64,000 bases of DNA from JARRNE01 sp963824085 (GCA_963824085.1 CAWGNT010000007.1:124001-188000); one strand, 5' to 3'. Counted from the first letter of the stretch, positions 28,624 to 37,010 are shown. Numbers and translations are program-made. Notes: generated by a model not told the origin, from the letters alone.

Positions 28624-29061
28624 TCAGTAGCTAATGACTACCGTGTCCTCGGCGGTCATGAGCGGAAATGTCACCTTCGGACCGCCCGTCTCGACCCCCT
28701 CGAGGAGGTCGGACTCGGCAATCCCGGCTTTTTTCATGCACATGGGACAAATGATGACCCGAGCCCCGCCCTTGATCAGGTCGGTGAGCACAGCCTGGGG
28801 GGTCTTCCCGGTCCCGCTAAAGGCGTCCAGCGTACGGCTCTTCGCGGCCAGATACACCCCGCGCACGTTTAGGAATATGACGACCTTGTAGCCGCTCTTC
28901 ATAGCCTGGGCGGCTTGGCCGGTCGCCATACCAGTGGCCCACGTGTCATCGGTCGTGACGTTGTAGAAGATGGTCTTCTTCTCTCCGGCGCTCGCGCCGA
29001 GCGTGAGGCCAGACAGGCAGAGCAGGACAAAGAACGGGAGGTATCGAAACGCGAACTTCAT
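28624..29061 (-). CDS. Exported DsrE/DsrF-like protein
   Basis: 145 aa with a signal peptide (residues 1 to about 25, LGASAGEKK cleavage region). The mature part has the DsrE fold: TIFYNVTTDDTWATGMA, KVVIFLNVRGV and a CPMC pair (Cys105, Cys108) in VIICPMCMKKAGI. Cytoplasmic DsrE proteins pass persulfide sulfur; a periplasmic one with a CxxC would be placed to handle sulfur or a disulfide outside the cytoplasm. Substrate unknown. It stands alone between queA and the tRNA. Confidence 0.85.
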   Translation of the reverse strand: MKFAFRYLPFFVLLCLSGLTLGASAGEKKTIFYNVTTDDTWATGMATGQAAQAMKSGYKVVIFLNVRGVYLAAKSRTLDAFSGTGKTPQAVLTDLIKGGARVIICPMCMKKAGIAESDLLEGVETGGPKVTFPLMTAEDTVVISY

Positions 29062-29253
29062 TATGCCTTCCTTCAGCGTTGTTGGTGGTCGGGCGCCGCG
29101 ATTCTATGCGAGCCCGCGCGCACCTGTCACGCGACGAAGGCTGAGCATGGGTCGGGGACGGCACGGGCAAAACCGGGAGCCCAATGCTCTCGTCACCTCA
29201 AGCGCTCTTGCGCCGCCAGAGGTATCGCGCATCGGTTTTCTCGGCCCGCCGGA

Positions 29254-29281
29254 TTGTCCGCAGGTGCCAATTTGGTATAGT
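29254..29281 (+). promoter_or_regulatory. Promoter of tRNA-Leu
   Basis: -35 TTGTCC (29254-29259) and -10 TATAGT (29276-29281), 16-bp spacing, with the mature tRNA beginning 11 bp downstream. The best sigma-70-like pair seen in the window. Confidence 0.75.
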
Positions 29282-29292
29282 GACAAGCCCGC

Positions 29293-29379
29293 GCCACGGT
29301 GGCGAAATTGGTAGACGCAGTGGACTCAAAATCCACCGGTAGCGATACCGTGTCGGTTCGACTCCGACCCGTGGCACCA
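29293..29379 (+). tRNA. tRNA-Leu (anticodon CAA)
   Basis: 87 nt. Acceptor stem GCCACGG pairs with CCGTGGC, D-arm GGCGAAATTGGTAGACGC, anticodon stem GTGGA/TCCAC with loop CTCAAAA giving anticodon CAA, long variable arm, T-arm GTCGGTTCGACTCCGAC, discriminator A and encoded CCA. Its 3' half is the attachment site of the island that follows. Confidence 0.96.
29336..29379 (+). repeat. Attachment site copy inside tRNA-Leu (island left end)
   Basis: The last 44 nt of tRNA-Leu, repeated with a single mismatch at 47201-47244. An intact tRNA gene on one side and a 3'-end fragment on the other is the arrangement left by tyrosine-recombinase integration into a tRNA gene. Confidence 0.85.
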
Positions 29380-29552
29380 TACAAGCCCGCGATAAGGGCA
29401 AGGCCACCTAGCGTTTCGCTATACGGCCGCAACCTGCCACACTTTAGTAGACGCCCCCTGCTCACGCGCCAGCCCGTCGCACGAGAGCGGGGCGCACCCG
29501 GGCTTGGCGCCTGGGAGACAGAAGAGACGCGTCCCGCCCAGGGAGCGGAGCT

Positions 29553-31571
29553 TTACTCCACCCCCAACGCCTTGAACACCGCGTCCACCGGGTCGGCGTA
29601 GAACGACGTCTGGAACTTGGCGAACAGCTCGCCCGGAATGCTCGGGATGTCGCCCACGCTGGCCATTGGCAGCAGGATGCGCTTGGCGCCGGAGTCGAAG
29701 GCGACCTGCAGGCATTCGGCGACGTTCTCCACTGGGATTACGCTGCCGCCGAGGCTCATGTCGCCGAGGACCACCATCTGGCCCTGGACCGGCTTCTGGA
29801 GGATGCCTGAGCACAGCGCGACGAAGCTCGGGAGGGTCATCGCCTTGGTGGCGCCAGTGTTGTGCAGCTCGACGGTGTGCAGGTGGTAGTCGTGGTCCCC
29901 CGCCTTGGCGAGCCCGCTCACGCGGCTGATGTTGGCCTTGAAGTAGTCGAAGGCGACCTTCACCGCCTCCTTGGCGGCGCTGCTTGAACCAAGGCCGGAG
30001 ACGTTGAACTTGCCGTTCCCGGCCGTCGTCTGGGTCTCCAGGCGATAGAGCCCCAAGTGTCCGCTGCCGCCGGTGGCGACGGTGTGCAGGACACCGGGGT
30101 TCAGCGGCCCGTCCGGAATCAGCTTGTCGCCGCCCTGCTCGGGCACGCTGACGAACTTCTCGTCCCGCGTCTCCTGATCGATGTAGGAGAAGTGGACGTC
30201 GAAGAACTCCATCCCGCCGATCTTTTTCAGCTGCTCCTTCACCCGCCGGCGGGCCTCCAGGGCGTACTCCAGGCAACGGCGCACCGCCTCCTTGTCGTAA
30301 TCGCCCTGGGGGTAAAGCAGCTTGAGCAAGCCAGAGACGGTCCGGCGCACCGCGATGGTGTCGCGCTGGTTGAGATCCCTGCCGAGCTTGAAGTAGCGGT
30401 CGACGGCGTCGGAGAAGCTCCGCTTGCGCATCTCGCGCATGAGCTCGGCGAGGTAATCGGTGATCAGCCCGTACTGGTTGGTGAAGAGCTCGGGCCGCAT
30501 CTTCGGCACCTCCCAGCCTGGGATGTAGGCGTGGAAGCGGTCGAAGAAAGCGGAGTCGATCATCGCCTCCGGGAACGGCGCGAGCAGGTGGCTCGTCTTC
30601 ACCAGCGTGTCCACCGGCTGGTTGATGTTGCCGACGAAGACCATGCTCGCCGATGCCTGGATGGCGTCGCGCCCGCGGGCGAAGGACCCGGAGGCCATGA
30701 AGTCCTTCATGATCTGCACGCCGTCCTTGTCGGTGAAATGGATGCCGGCGACCTCGTCGAAGGCCACCACGTCCCACAAGCCAACCAGTCCGACCGTGCG
30801 CCGGGCCATGTTGTAGAAGAGGTTGGCGACCGTGGTCTGGCCGCCGGAGATCAGGATGCTGTTGGGGCTGATCTCCTTGTAGATGTGGCTCTTGCCGGTC
30901 CCGCGCGGTCCCAGCTCACAGCAGTTGTAGTTGTTCTCGACGAACGGGACCATGCGCACCAGCAGATGCCACTTCACCCGCTCGTCGAGGTTCGCCGGCT
31001 CCATGCCGGTCGAGCGGCAGAGCACGTCGATCCACTGCGCCTCGGAGAAGGCCTTGCGCCCCTCGAAGAGCCCCTCCAGATCCATGTTCGGCAGCTGGAT
31101 GGGCTTCAAGTCGCCGATGGTGAAGGGCGAGCCCTTCTGCCCTTCCTCGAAGTAGTAGTGGACGGTGACGATGCACCAGATCCCGCCCACCAGGAGCTTC
31201 TCGAACTGCTTGACGTAGCTCCCGGAGATCTCGGCGTCCTTGACCCCCAGGTTCGAGAGCAGGGCCTCGTACATGTCGCGGCGCTCGTTGAGCCGCACCG
31301 TCACCTTGTCGATGACCTTGTAGCTGCCCCGCTCCTTGATCTTGGACTTGACCTTCTCCGCCTCGTCCGGACGCACGTAGTTCTCGGCGAGGATGGTCTT
31401 CACCGTCTCCATGCCGTCGCGGATGATCTCCTCGTCGTCCGAGGCGCAGTACATGCCGAGCAGATACTCCAGCACGTAGACCGGCACGTTCGCCCCTTCC
31501 TTGATCAGCTTGGTGAGGTCCTTGCGGACCACCTTGCCGGCGAAGTGTTGATTTAGGAGCTCGTCTAGCAT
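29553..31571 (-). CDS. brxL: BREX protease-like AAA+ protein BrxL
   Basis: 672 aa. N-terminal part with BREX-specific helices (MLDELLNQHFAGKVVRKDL), AAA+ Walker A GPRGTGKSH at residues 221-229, Walker B region GLWDVVAFDEVAGI, and a C-terminal Lon-like domain (GDMSLGGSVIPVEN, AKRILLPMASV). The usual Lon Lys after GGL is not evident, in line with BrxL acting as a DNA-binding AAA+ factor. Last gene of the BREX operon. The heptamer repeat ends only about 7 bp before the ATG and no Shine-Dalgarno sequence is visible, so the element seems to have replaced the normal leader. Confidence 0.93.
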   Translation of the reverse strand: MLDELLNQHFAGKVVRKDLTKLIKEGANVPVYVLEYLLGMYCASDDEEIIRDGMETVKTILAENYVRPDEAEKVKSKIKERGSYKVIDKVTVRLNERRDMYEALLSNLGVKDAEISGSYVKQFEKLLVGGIWCIVTVHYYFEEGQKGSPFTIGDLKPIQLPNMDLEGLFEGRKAFSEAQWIDVLCRSTGMEPANLDERVKWHLLVRMVPFVENNYNCCELGPRGTGKSHIYKEISPNSILISGGQTTVANLFYNMARRTVGLVGLWDVVAFDEVAGIHFTDKDGVQIMKDFMASGSFARGRDAIQASASMVFVGNINQPVDTLVKTSHLLAPFPEAMIDSAFFDRFHAYIPGWEVPKMRPELFTNQYGLITDYLAELMREMRKRSFSDAVDRYFKLGRDLNQRDTIAVRRTVSGLLKLLYPQGDYDKEAVRRCLEYALEARRRVKEQLKKIGGMEFFDVHFSYIDQETRDEKFVSVPEQGGDKLIPDGPLNPGVLHTVATGGSGHLGLYRLETQTTAGNGKFNVSGLGSSSAAKEAVKVAFDYFKANISRVSGLAKAGDHDYHLHTVELHNTGATKAMTLPSFVALCSGILQKPVQGQMVVLGDMSLGGSVIPVENVAECLQVAFDSGAKRILLPMASVGDIPSIPGELFAKFQTSFYADPVDAVFKALGVE

Positions 31572-31578
31572 TTTTTTA

Positions 31579-32100
31579 GTGGTGAGTGGTGAGTGGTGAG
31601 TGGTGAGTGGTGAGTGATGAGTTAGGGTTGCAGTTTGGTTCTGAGGGTGTTCAGCATTCTTGAGATTTCATCCAGTAAGGACAGGATCTCCTTGATTTGA
31701 GCCTGGGTGACGTAGCCCAATCGTTGCGCGATCAGGGTCTGCGTTTCCACCTCCGCCCTGGAACCTTGGGCGATCGACAGGAAATGGAGGAATTCCGCTG
31801 TTGATTTTCTGGCTTGTCCCTCCGCGATATTCGACGGGATCGACACGGCTGCGCGCCGGATCTGACTGCTCAGCCCGTACATCTCTTCCTTTGGAAATAC
31901 TCTGGTCATTCGGTAAACCCGCTCCACCAGATCCATGGACTTCTGCCATACAATCAGATCGCGATAGCTCTGCACGTGCACCGTGACACTCATCACTCAT
32001 CACTCATCACTCTTCACTCATCACTCATCACTCATCACTCTTCACTCTTCACTCATCACTCATCACTCATCACTCATCACTCATCACGCACCACTTCTTC
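31579..32100. mobile_element. Heptamer-repeat element bearing the four-helix-bundle gene
   Basis: Two oppositely oriented arrays of 7-nt units, (GAGTGGT)n at 31579-31622 and (CACTCAT/CACTCTT)n at 31987-32097, enclose the four-helix-bundle gene exactly. On the minus strand the element begins GAAGAAGTGG, overlapping the stop of pglZ, and ends in CACTCACC units 7 bp before brxL. The layout is that of the short hairpin copies elsewhere in the island, with the gene in place of the central loop. Confidence 0.7.
31622..31993 (-). CDS. Four-helix-bundle protein (S23/IVP family)
   Basis: 123 aa helical protein of the family first found in intervening sequences of 23S rRNA and related to the Avd protein of diversity-generating retroelements. 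Landmarks: SYRDLIVWQKSMDLVERVY, GLSSQIRRAAVSIPSNIAEG and LSIAQGSRAEVETQTLIA. Its ATG (within ATGAGTG) is formed by the flanking repeat and the other repeat array begins right after the stop. Located between pglZ and brxL where BREX operons do not normally have a gene. Function is not established for stand-alone members; nucleic-acid binding is the family expectation. Confidence 0.88.
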   Translation of the reverse strand: MSVTVHVQSYRDLIVWQKSMDLVERVYRMTRVFPKEEMYGLSSQIRRAAVSIPSNIAEGQARKSTAEFLHFLSIAQGSRAEVETQTLIAQRLGYVTQAQIKEILSLLDEISRMLNTLRTKLQP

Positions 32101-34702
32101 AAAAGTCATTGATGAAGGCGAGATCAATGGTGACGTCAAAGCGCGCCTCCTCCACCCCGGTCTCGGCGTCGCGCAGGATCAGCTGGAAGACCTTCTTGCT
32201 GTCGAAGCGCCGCCCCTCCAGGGTCAGGGTGACGGTCTTCTTCCACTCGTTCATGTCCTTCGAGGTGCTGTCGAAGGTGACCGTCTCGACGTTGGTCACC
32301 GGGTCGTCGCCGTCGTAGATCGCGACCTTGAGGGTGAGCGGCTTGACGCGCTCGCCGACTGGCTCGGTCTGGATGAGCTGGAAGCGATGGCGGTTGGTGG
32401 TGACCTTGAAGTTGTTGCCGAGCACGCTGACCCCGACGATACGGGTCTTGGTCTTGGCCTTCTCCTCATCCCGCACGTGGCGCACCCGGATGACCGGCAC
32501 CACGATCTCCTGCGGCATGGCACCGCCGTGCACGAAGCGCGAGCCGCCCACGAAGTGGAAGCGGTTGGCGCCCTTCGGTATCCAGAGCTCCATGTCGCCG
32601 ACGGCGTTCGCAGTCACCGCGGTGGAGCCATGGTAGGCCTTGTCGTGCTCCGGGAGCTTGCGGCCCAGGAGGTAGCGCTTCTTGGCGACCAACGTCCCCG
32701 GCGGCTTGGTGGCCAGGCTGCTTTTGTCGGTCTCGTTTGGCGCCTGCTCCTGGAACAGAAAACCGTGGTCGGCGGTGATCAGCACCTGGTTGCCGTTCAG
32801 GCTGTTGATGATCTTGCCGACGAGGTCTGCCAGCTCGTCGATCGCCTTGCGCACCGCGGCGAAGGTGTGGTCCTCGGTGGCCGCGCTGTCGCCCGTGGCA
32901 TCGATCTGATTGTGGTAGACGTAGACCAAGCGGTAGGGCTTGATGAAGGCGCGGCCCTCGTCCTTCTTCATGGCCATGAAGGCATCCGCCTTGACCGCAA
33001 CCCCATGCACGCTCTCCAGCACCTTGCTCCGCTGCTCCAGCGAGGCGCACGGCAGCCCGTCGACGCGCACGGCGCCGCTCTCGTCATACCCGAGCGTCTG
33101 GTGCGGTAGCAGCGCCGCCATGCCGAGCGCCGTGTAGGACGGCAGCACCCCGAGCTGGGCGGACAGCTCCGCGTCGAAGCGGTACTTGCCGTTCAGCTGC
33201 TCGGTCAGCTCCTGCGCTGCCTCATAGCGGAAGGCGTCGCTCACGATGACGAAGACGCGGCGGTCCGCACCTTTGGCCAGCACGGGCGCGACCTCCCGCT
33301 CGTAGAACGCCTGCTGATTGGGCACCCCTTCGATGCGCCACAGCCCGAGCAGGCCCGCCTCCAGGTGCTTGTTCCACTGCAGCGCCAGCTCCGCGAGATA
33401 GCCGTTGCCGTAAACGCCCTCGACCTTCTTGCGCAGGGACTTGAGGACGTCCCAGTCGCGCGCCTCGGCGAAGTCCGCGCACTCGCAGAAGCGCCGGTAG
33501 AGCTGGTCCAGGCGGTAGAGGTCGTGTGCGTAAGCACCGAACAGCGCCTTGGCGCCCGGCCGGGCCAGGCTGCCTGCGCGCTCGTTCCCCACGGCGAAGA
33601 GATCCGCGGCAGCCTGCAGGGCCTCGTAGACGGCATGGAGCGCCCGGCGCGGTGCATGACCGGTGTCGGGCAGCGCCGGATTCACCCAGTAGCCGTCCTG
33701 CCGGTGCGAGGCGACATCCCGGATCGCCTGCGGATTGATCGCCGATGCCGTCTCAAGCACGCGGTCACGCAGACGCCTGGCGATCAGCTTCTCGACCAGC
33801 AGGAAGGTCCTGACCTCCGCCAGGTCCTCGATGTCCAGGTCACCGAGGTGCTGCTGGAGCTTCACCGCGTCGGCCACACGCGCGGAGAGCGCCTCGTAGG
33901 AGGGTCCGCGGGTGCTGCTGTCGCGCCACTGGGCAAGACACACGACCGCGTTGGCGGCGCCCTGGCGCGCAAGGGCGAGGTGCTTGAGCCCTGCCGGCAG
34001 ACCCGCGCGACAGCCGTGGTCGAAGTCGGCGAGCAGGAGCCTAATCAGCAGGTTCTTGAGGGTCGGGGCCTCGTCCTGGTAACCGAAGTGGCGCGCCACC
34101 AGCTCCCAGAAGGCCGGCAGCACGCCGAATTTCTCCATCTCGGCCCAGGCTGGCGGCAGGGCGTCGAGGTCGCCGCCGGGGATGGCGTCGAAGAGCGAGA
34201 TCAGGACGTTGAAGAGCTCCGGCTGGTCGGCCTTGGCCAGCGCGGCGATGATCTTGCGGTCGATGTCGAGCGCCGTGTCGTTCGGGGTGACCAGCTTCTT
34301 CAGCCGCTCCAGGCGCTCGCGGCTCGCGAAGAACTTGGCCCGCTCGCTCAGGTGCTGACGCAGCGCTTGCTGCGTGAGGCCAAGGTCCGCGAGCAGCATC
34401 GAGGCGCGATCCGCGCTGAAGCTCGCGCCGTACAGGCGAATGTCCAGCAGCCAATCCTGCTCCGGCGGGGGAGCCTCAAAGGGCGCGTACAGCAGGTAGC
34501 GGCCGGTCGGGTCCTCCTGCTCGAGGCGCACCTTGAGCGCCAGGGCGGGGTGCTCATCCAGGCGCAGCAGGGTGACGCCCCCGAGGTCCAGCGAGCCGAG
34601 GGTCTCTTCGAGCTCGCGCTCAGGGTCGTGCCAGAAGACGAGGCGGCGACCTTCCTGCTGGAAACACTCCGCGAGCGCGTTCTGGATGCGTTTGGTTTCC
34701 AC
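32099..34702 (-). CDS. pglZ: BREX phosphatase-like protein PglZ
   Basis: 867 aa, the length of type 1 BREX PglZ. Alkaline-phosphatase-superfamily core in the C-terminal half: FVIVSDAFRYEAAQEL and VLITADHGFLFQEQ are metal-binding blocks. N-terminal landmark: ECFQQEGRRLVFWHDPERE. PglZ is one of the two universal BREX components (with BrxC) and binds the methyltransferase PglX. GTG start at 34702. Intact, unlike pglX. Its stop overlaps the edge of the repeat element that precedes brxL. Confidence 0.93.
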   Translation of the reverse strand: METKRIQNALAECFQQEGRRLVFWHDPERELEETLGSLDLGGVTLLRLDEHPALALKVRLEQEDPTGRYLLYAPFEAPPPEQDWLLDIRLYGASFSADRASMLLADLGLTQQALRQHLSERAKFFASRERLERLKKLVTPNDTALDIDRKIIAALAKADQPELFNVLISLFDAIPGGDLDALPPAWAEMEKFGVLPAFWELVARHFGYQDEAPTLKNLLIRLLLADFDHGCRAGLPAGLKHLALARQGAANAVVCLAQWRDSSTRGPSYEALSARVADAVKLQQHLGDLDIEDLAEVRTFLLVEKLIARRLRDRVLETASAINPQAIRDVASHRQDGYWVNPALPDTGHAPRRALHAVYEALQAAADLFAVGNERAGSLARPGAKALFGAYAHDLYRLDQLYRRFCECADFAEARDWDVLKSLRKKVEGVYGNGYLAELALQWNKHLEAGLLGLWRIEGVPNQQAFYEREVAPVLAKGADRRVFVIVSDAFRYEAAQELTEQLNGKYRFDAELSAQLGVLPSYTALGMAALLPHQTLGYDESGAVRVDGLPCASLEQRSKVLESVHGVAVKADAFMAMKKDEGRAFIKPYRLVYVYHNQIDATGDSAATEDHTFAAVRKAIDELADLVGKIINSLNGNQVLITADHGFLFQEQAPNETDKSSLATKPPGTLVAKKRYLLGRKLPEHDKAYHGSTAVTANAVGDMELWIPKGANRFHFVGGSRFVHGGAMPQEIVVPVIRVRHVRDEEKAKTKTRIVGVSVLGNNFKVTTNRHRFQLIQTEPVGERVKPLTLKVAIYDGDDPVTNVETVTFDSTSKDMNEWKKTVTLTLEGRRFDSKKVFQLILRDAETGVEEARFDVTIDLAFINDF

Positions 34703-34766
34703 GATGCGCCCTACCGCAGGCAGGTGACGGTGTCGGTATCAAGGCCGTTCAGATGCTCGTCGGCGA

Positions 34767-35195
34767 TCATTCCTGCCCTTGCCTCTGAGATGCCTTTTCG
34801 ATGCGGTCCCAATCCCAGACTTCCAGCTTGGTTCCCGCGGCTTTGGCGAGATGCATGTCGTTAGTCCAAAACTGGTCGCATTGAGACTTGAGTGCTGCCG
34901 CCAGATGCAAGGCATCCGGCGTCTTGATGCGATGGTCGATGCGCAGGCGGGTTGCGTGGTCAAACAGCGCGCGATCGAACGGGACCAGCTCGCAACCTCC
35001 GAAATAGTTGTCGTAGATGGTCAGCAGGTCGTCACGTTGATCGCGGACCGCCTGGAGCCTCGCTTCCATCCGCACCAGCTCGCTGCTGACGACTCGCTTG
35101 CCGAAGAGAAGCGCCTTCAGTTGGCTTTGCTGCTCAGGCTTTCCCTCGACCAGATCGATGACGATGCATGTGTCCAGAAACAGCCGGATCATCAT
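34767..35195 (-). CDS. PIN-domain toxin (VapC-like)
   Basis: 142 aa. PIN-fold RNase with Asp in IRLFLDTCIVIDLVEG, central acidic residues, and DALHLAAAL plus FWTNDMHLAKAAG at the C-terminus. Overlaps the upstream antitoxin gene by ATGA, the typical coupling of a vapBC pair. Inserted between the pglX remnant and pglZ. Confidence 0.85.
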   Translation of the reverse strand: MMIRLFLDTCIVIDLVEGKPEQQSQLKALLFGKRVVSSELVRMEARLQAVRDQRDDLLTIYDNYFGGCELVPFDRALFDHATRLRIDHRIKTPDALHLAAALKSQCDQFWTNDMHLAKAAGTKLEVWDWDRIEKASQRQGQE

Positions 35196-35446
35196 CGATC
35201 CCAGCTCGTCCGCTCGGCCTCCACCTGGGCGGCGATGTCTTGGCGAGCCCGTCCCGGTATGTTCTTCGGAAGCGCGTTCAGAAAGGCGTCCAGGTTGCCC
35301 TCTCGGCTTGAGGCTAGGGGTTCTGCATCGCGCTCAGTGTCGTAAAGCACGATAACGCGCGCAGGACCGGCAGGGGCCTCCTCCGGAAGCGTCAGGTGGA
35401 TGGCGTGGTCTGTCGTAATCTCGGCATTTAGCTCGATGGCTCTCAT
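35192..35446 (-). CDS. Antitoxin of the PIN pair (unclassified type)
   Basis: 84 aa, immediately upstream of and overlapping the PIN gene. N-terminus RAIELNAEITTDHAIHLTLP resembles short beta-rich antitoxins seen with PIN toxins; an acidic C-terminal helix follows. No clear AbrB, RHH or Phd motif, so assignment rests mainly on the context. Overlaps the DUF433 remnant upstream by 4 bp. Confidence 0.72.
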   Translation of the reverse strand: MRAIELNAEITTDHAIHLTLPEEAPAGPARVIVLYDTERDAEPLASSREGNLDAFLNALPKNIPGRARQDIAAQVEAERTSWDR

Positions 35447-35476
35447 GGCGCTGTGAAGCTCCTTGTAGTGGGGAAC

Positions 35477-35847
35477 TCAGAGACCGGTCCCGGTTGAGCC
35501 CCTGTGCAGCCCAGAGGTTTCGATGATGCTCCCGGTCGGTTGGTTTCGATCGTAAAGGGCGACGATCTCGCTGCTAACGGCAGCCAAGCCTGCGGCGACA
35601 GCCTGCTGGGAAATGTGAATGAGGCTCTTACGGAGGCCCCGCAATATGCCGTTCGCGATCGGCCGCAAACCCAGGCAGGCGCGAATGTCCTCCAGCTCAA
35701 GCTCGGGGAAGTCCTCGATGATCTGCTCGGGGTCATCCCGGCGGAGAGTTGATCCAGCACGTCGTACACCGTGATCCGCAGGCCTCTGATGCAAGGCTTC
35801 CCGCCCCGCTTGCCCGGCTCGACCGTGATGCGTTCCCGATAGTTCAT
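35477..35847 (-). pseudogene. DUF433 antitoxin-like gene with frameshift
   Basis: Starts MNYRERITVEPGKRGGKPC and ITVYDVLDQLSAGMT, a DUF433 hallmark, then the frame is lost near 35735 in a run of C; the expected continuation PEQIIEDFPELELEDIRACL is present in the next frame. A single lost base in that C run explains it. DUF433 proteins are usually antitoxins paired with DUF5615 PIN-like toxins; no such partner is seen here, only 3' sequence in the shifted frame. A sequencing error is possible. Confidence 0.72.
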
Positions 35848-35878
35848 GGCGATCTCCAGTCACCCGTGGAGGAGATCA

Positions 35879-36109
35879 TTAGATACCGAAGCCCTGCAGG
35901 TGCTCATCATCCTCGGCGAGCACGGGCAGTCGTCCGCGGGCGCTGCCCGGGGTCCTGGGACGACGCTTCGCTGCCGGCAGCCCGAGCAATCGGGCGGCTG
36001 GGCGCTCACCTTCGACGATGACCACCTCGTCGCCTTCCCGGAGCCCGTGCACGATCTCTGGTAGCTTGGCCTGGACCTCTTCGAGACTGATTCTGATGGG
36101 TGTCGACAT
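35879..36109 (-). CDS. Phd/YefM-like antitoxin (orphan)
   Basis: 76 aa from the ATG at 36109: PIRISLEEVQAKLPEIVHG then EGDEVVIVEGERPAARLLG, the prevent-host-death antitoxin pattern, with a basic C-terminal tail. The normal toxin partner, a PIN protein, does not follow directly; the DUF433 remnant does. The frame is open upstream through a repeat element, but translation from the repeat is unlikely. Confidence 0.78.
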   Translation of the reverse strand: MSTPIRISLEEVQAKLPEIVHGLREGDEVVIVEGERPAARLLGLPAAKRRPRTPGSARGRLPVLAEDDEHLQGFGI

Positions 36110-36136
36110 GGTCACTATCCTCGCTTGCGCTTGAAA

Positions 36137-36225
36137 TGAGTGGCGAGTGGTCAGTGATGAGTGGTGAGTGGAAAATCCCGAGTCCTGTCCCTCACTCTCC
36201 ACTCATCACTCTCCACTTCTTCTTC
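36137..36225. repeat. Heptamer hairpin element copy 3
   Basis: Inverted arrays GAGTGGTGAGTGG and CACTCTCCACTC around a core with CGAGTCCTGTCC. On the minus strand it begins GAAGAAGTGGAGAGTG at the very end of pglX and supplies the TGA stop of the last pglX segment. Confidence 0.8.
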
Positions 36226-36713
36226 CAGTCACCGTCTTCACCTCGGCGAGCAGGTCGCCGAACTTGCCGTAGTTGACCTTGACGCCGTCGTCGAGGTCGA
36301 GCTGGATGCGCTGGTCGGCGTAGTGGCGGAGCTGCTCGTCGAAGCGGCGCAGCTCGTCGAGCTGCTTGGTCAGCTTGTCGCGCTCCTTCTGCAGCCGCTT
36401 GGCCTGGGCGCTGGTGCTGGCGGCCTGGATGTCGTCGGCGAGCGGTCGATGCGGGCGGCCATCTTGCTTTGCAGCGGCACCACGTACTCCATGCGCATGC
36501 GGGCCAGGGTGCCCTCGTTGTAGCGGTGCAGGTACACCAGGCACTGGAAGGCCTTCTGCTTGCCGCTGGTGAAGCACCAGTAGATCGGGCCGGTTCTTGT
36601 AGGTCTGCAGGTGGTCCTTGAAGAACTGTCGCCAGATAGCGGCGGAGGGTTTCGCGGGGGGACTCGTCTTTCTTGGGGGAGAGGTTGTTGGCTAGGAAGC
36701 TCAGATTCTGTTC

Positions 36714-36814
36714 AAGAAGTGATGAGTGATGAGTGGTGAGTGGTGAGTGATGAGTGGAAGACGGCGAGTCCTTTCCCTCACTCTCCACTCTCCACTCTCC
36801 ACTCTCCACTTCTT
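36714..36814. repeat. Heptamer hairpin element copy 4 (inside pglX)
   Basis: 101 bp with terminal inverted repeats AAGAAGTG and CACTTCTT. Between them lie (GAGTGGT)n and (CACTCTC)n arrays and a core with CGAGTCCTTTCC. The copy with the clearest ends. It interrupts pglX between the VEFISVAW and LEQNLSFLANNL segments, just after two GAA codons. Confidence 0.85.
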
Positions 36815-36918
36815 CTCCCCTCCAGGCCACCGAGATGAACTCGACGACCCGGTGGGTCGGCGTCGTCGTCGAACCAGTCGGTGTCGGTGATCGGGATGAT
36901 GCCGTCGGCGTCAGGGGG

Positions 36919-37010
36919 GAAGTGCTTAGTGGCGAGTGATGAGTGATGAGTGGAAAGAGGCGAGTCCTCTCCTTCACTCTCCACTCTCCACTCACCACTC
37001 TTCACTTCTT
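36919..37010. repeat. Heptamer hairpin element copy 5 (inside pglX)
   Basis: Same design as copy 4, core CGAGTCCTCTCC. On the minus strand it starts after GAAGAA in the pglX segment RFWEIWEE and is translated in frame, joining FWEIWEE to PPDADGIIPIT. Confidence 0.82.

Noticed and set aside
29193..29465. Open frames across the tRNA with sequence like PRVGVEPTRYRYR
   Set aside because: A known false protein type that arises by translating a tRNA-Leu gene backwards; the same occurs at 47132-47509.
31987..32097. Possible CRISPR array in the CACTCAT arrays
   Set aside because: The units are 7 bp without spacers, inverted on the other side; no cas genes.
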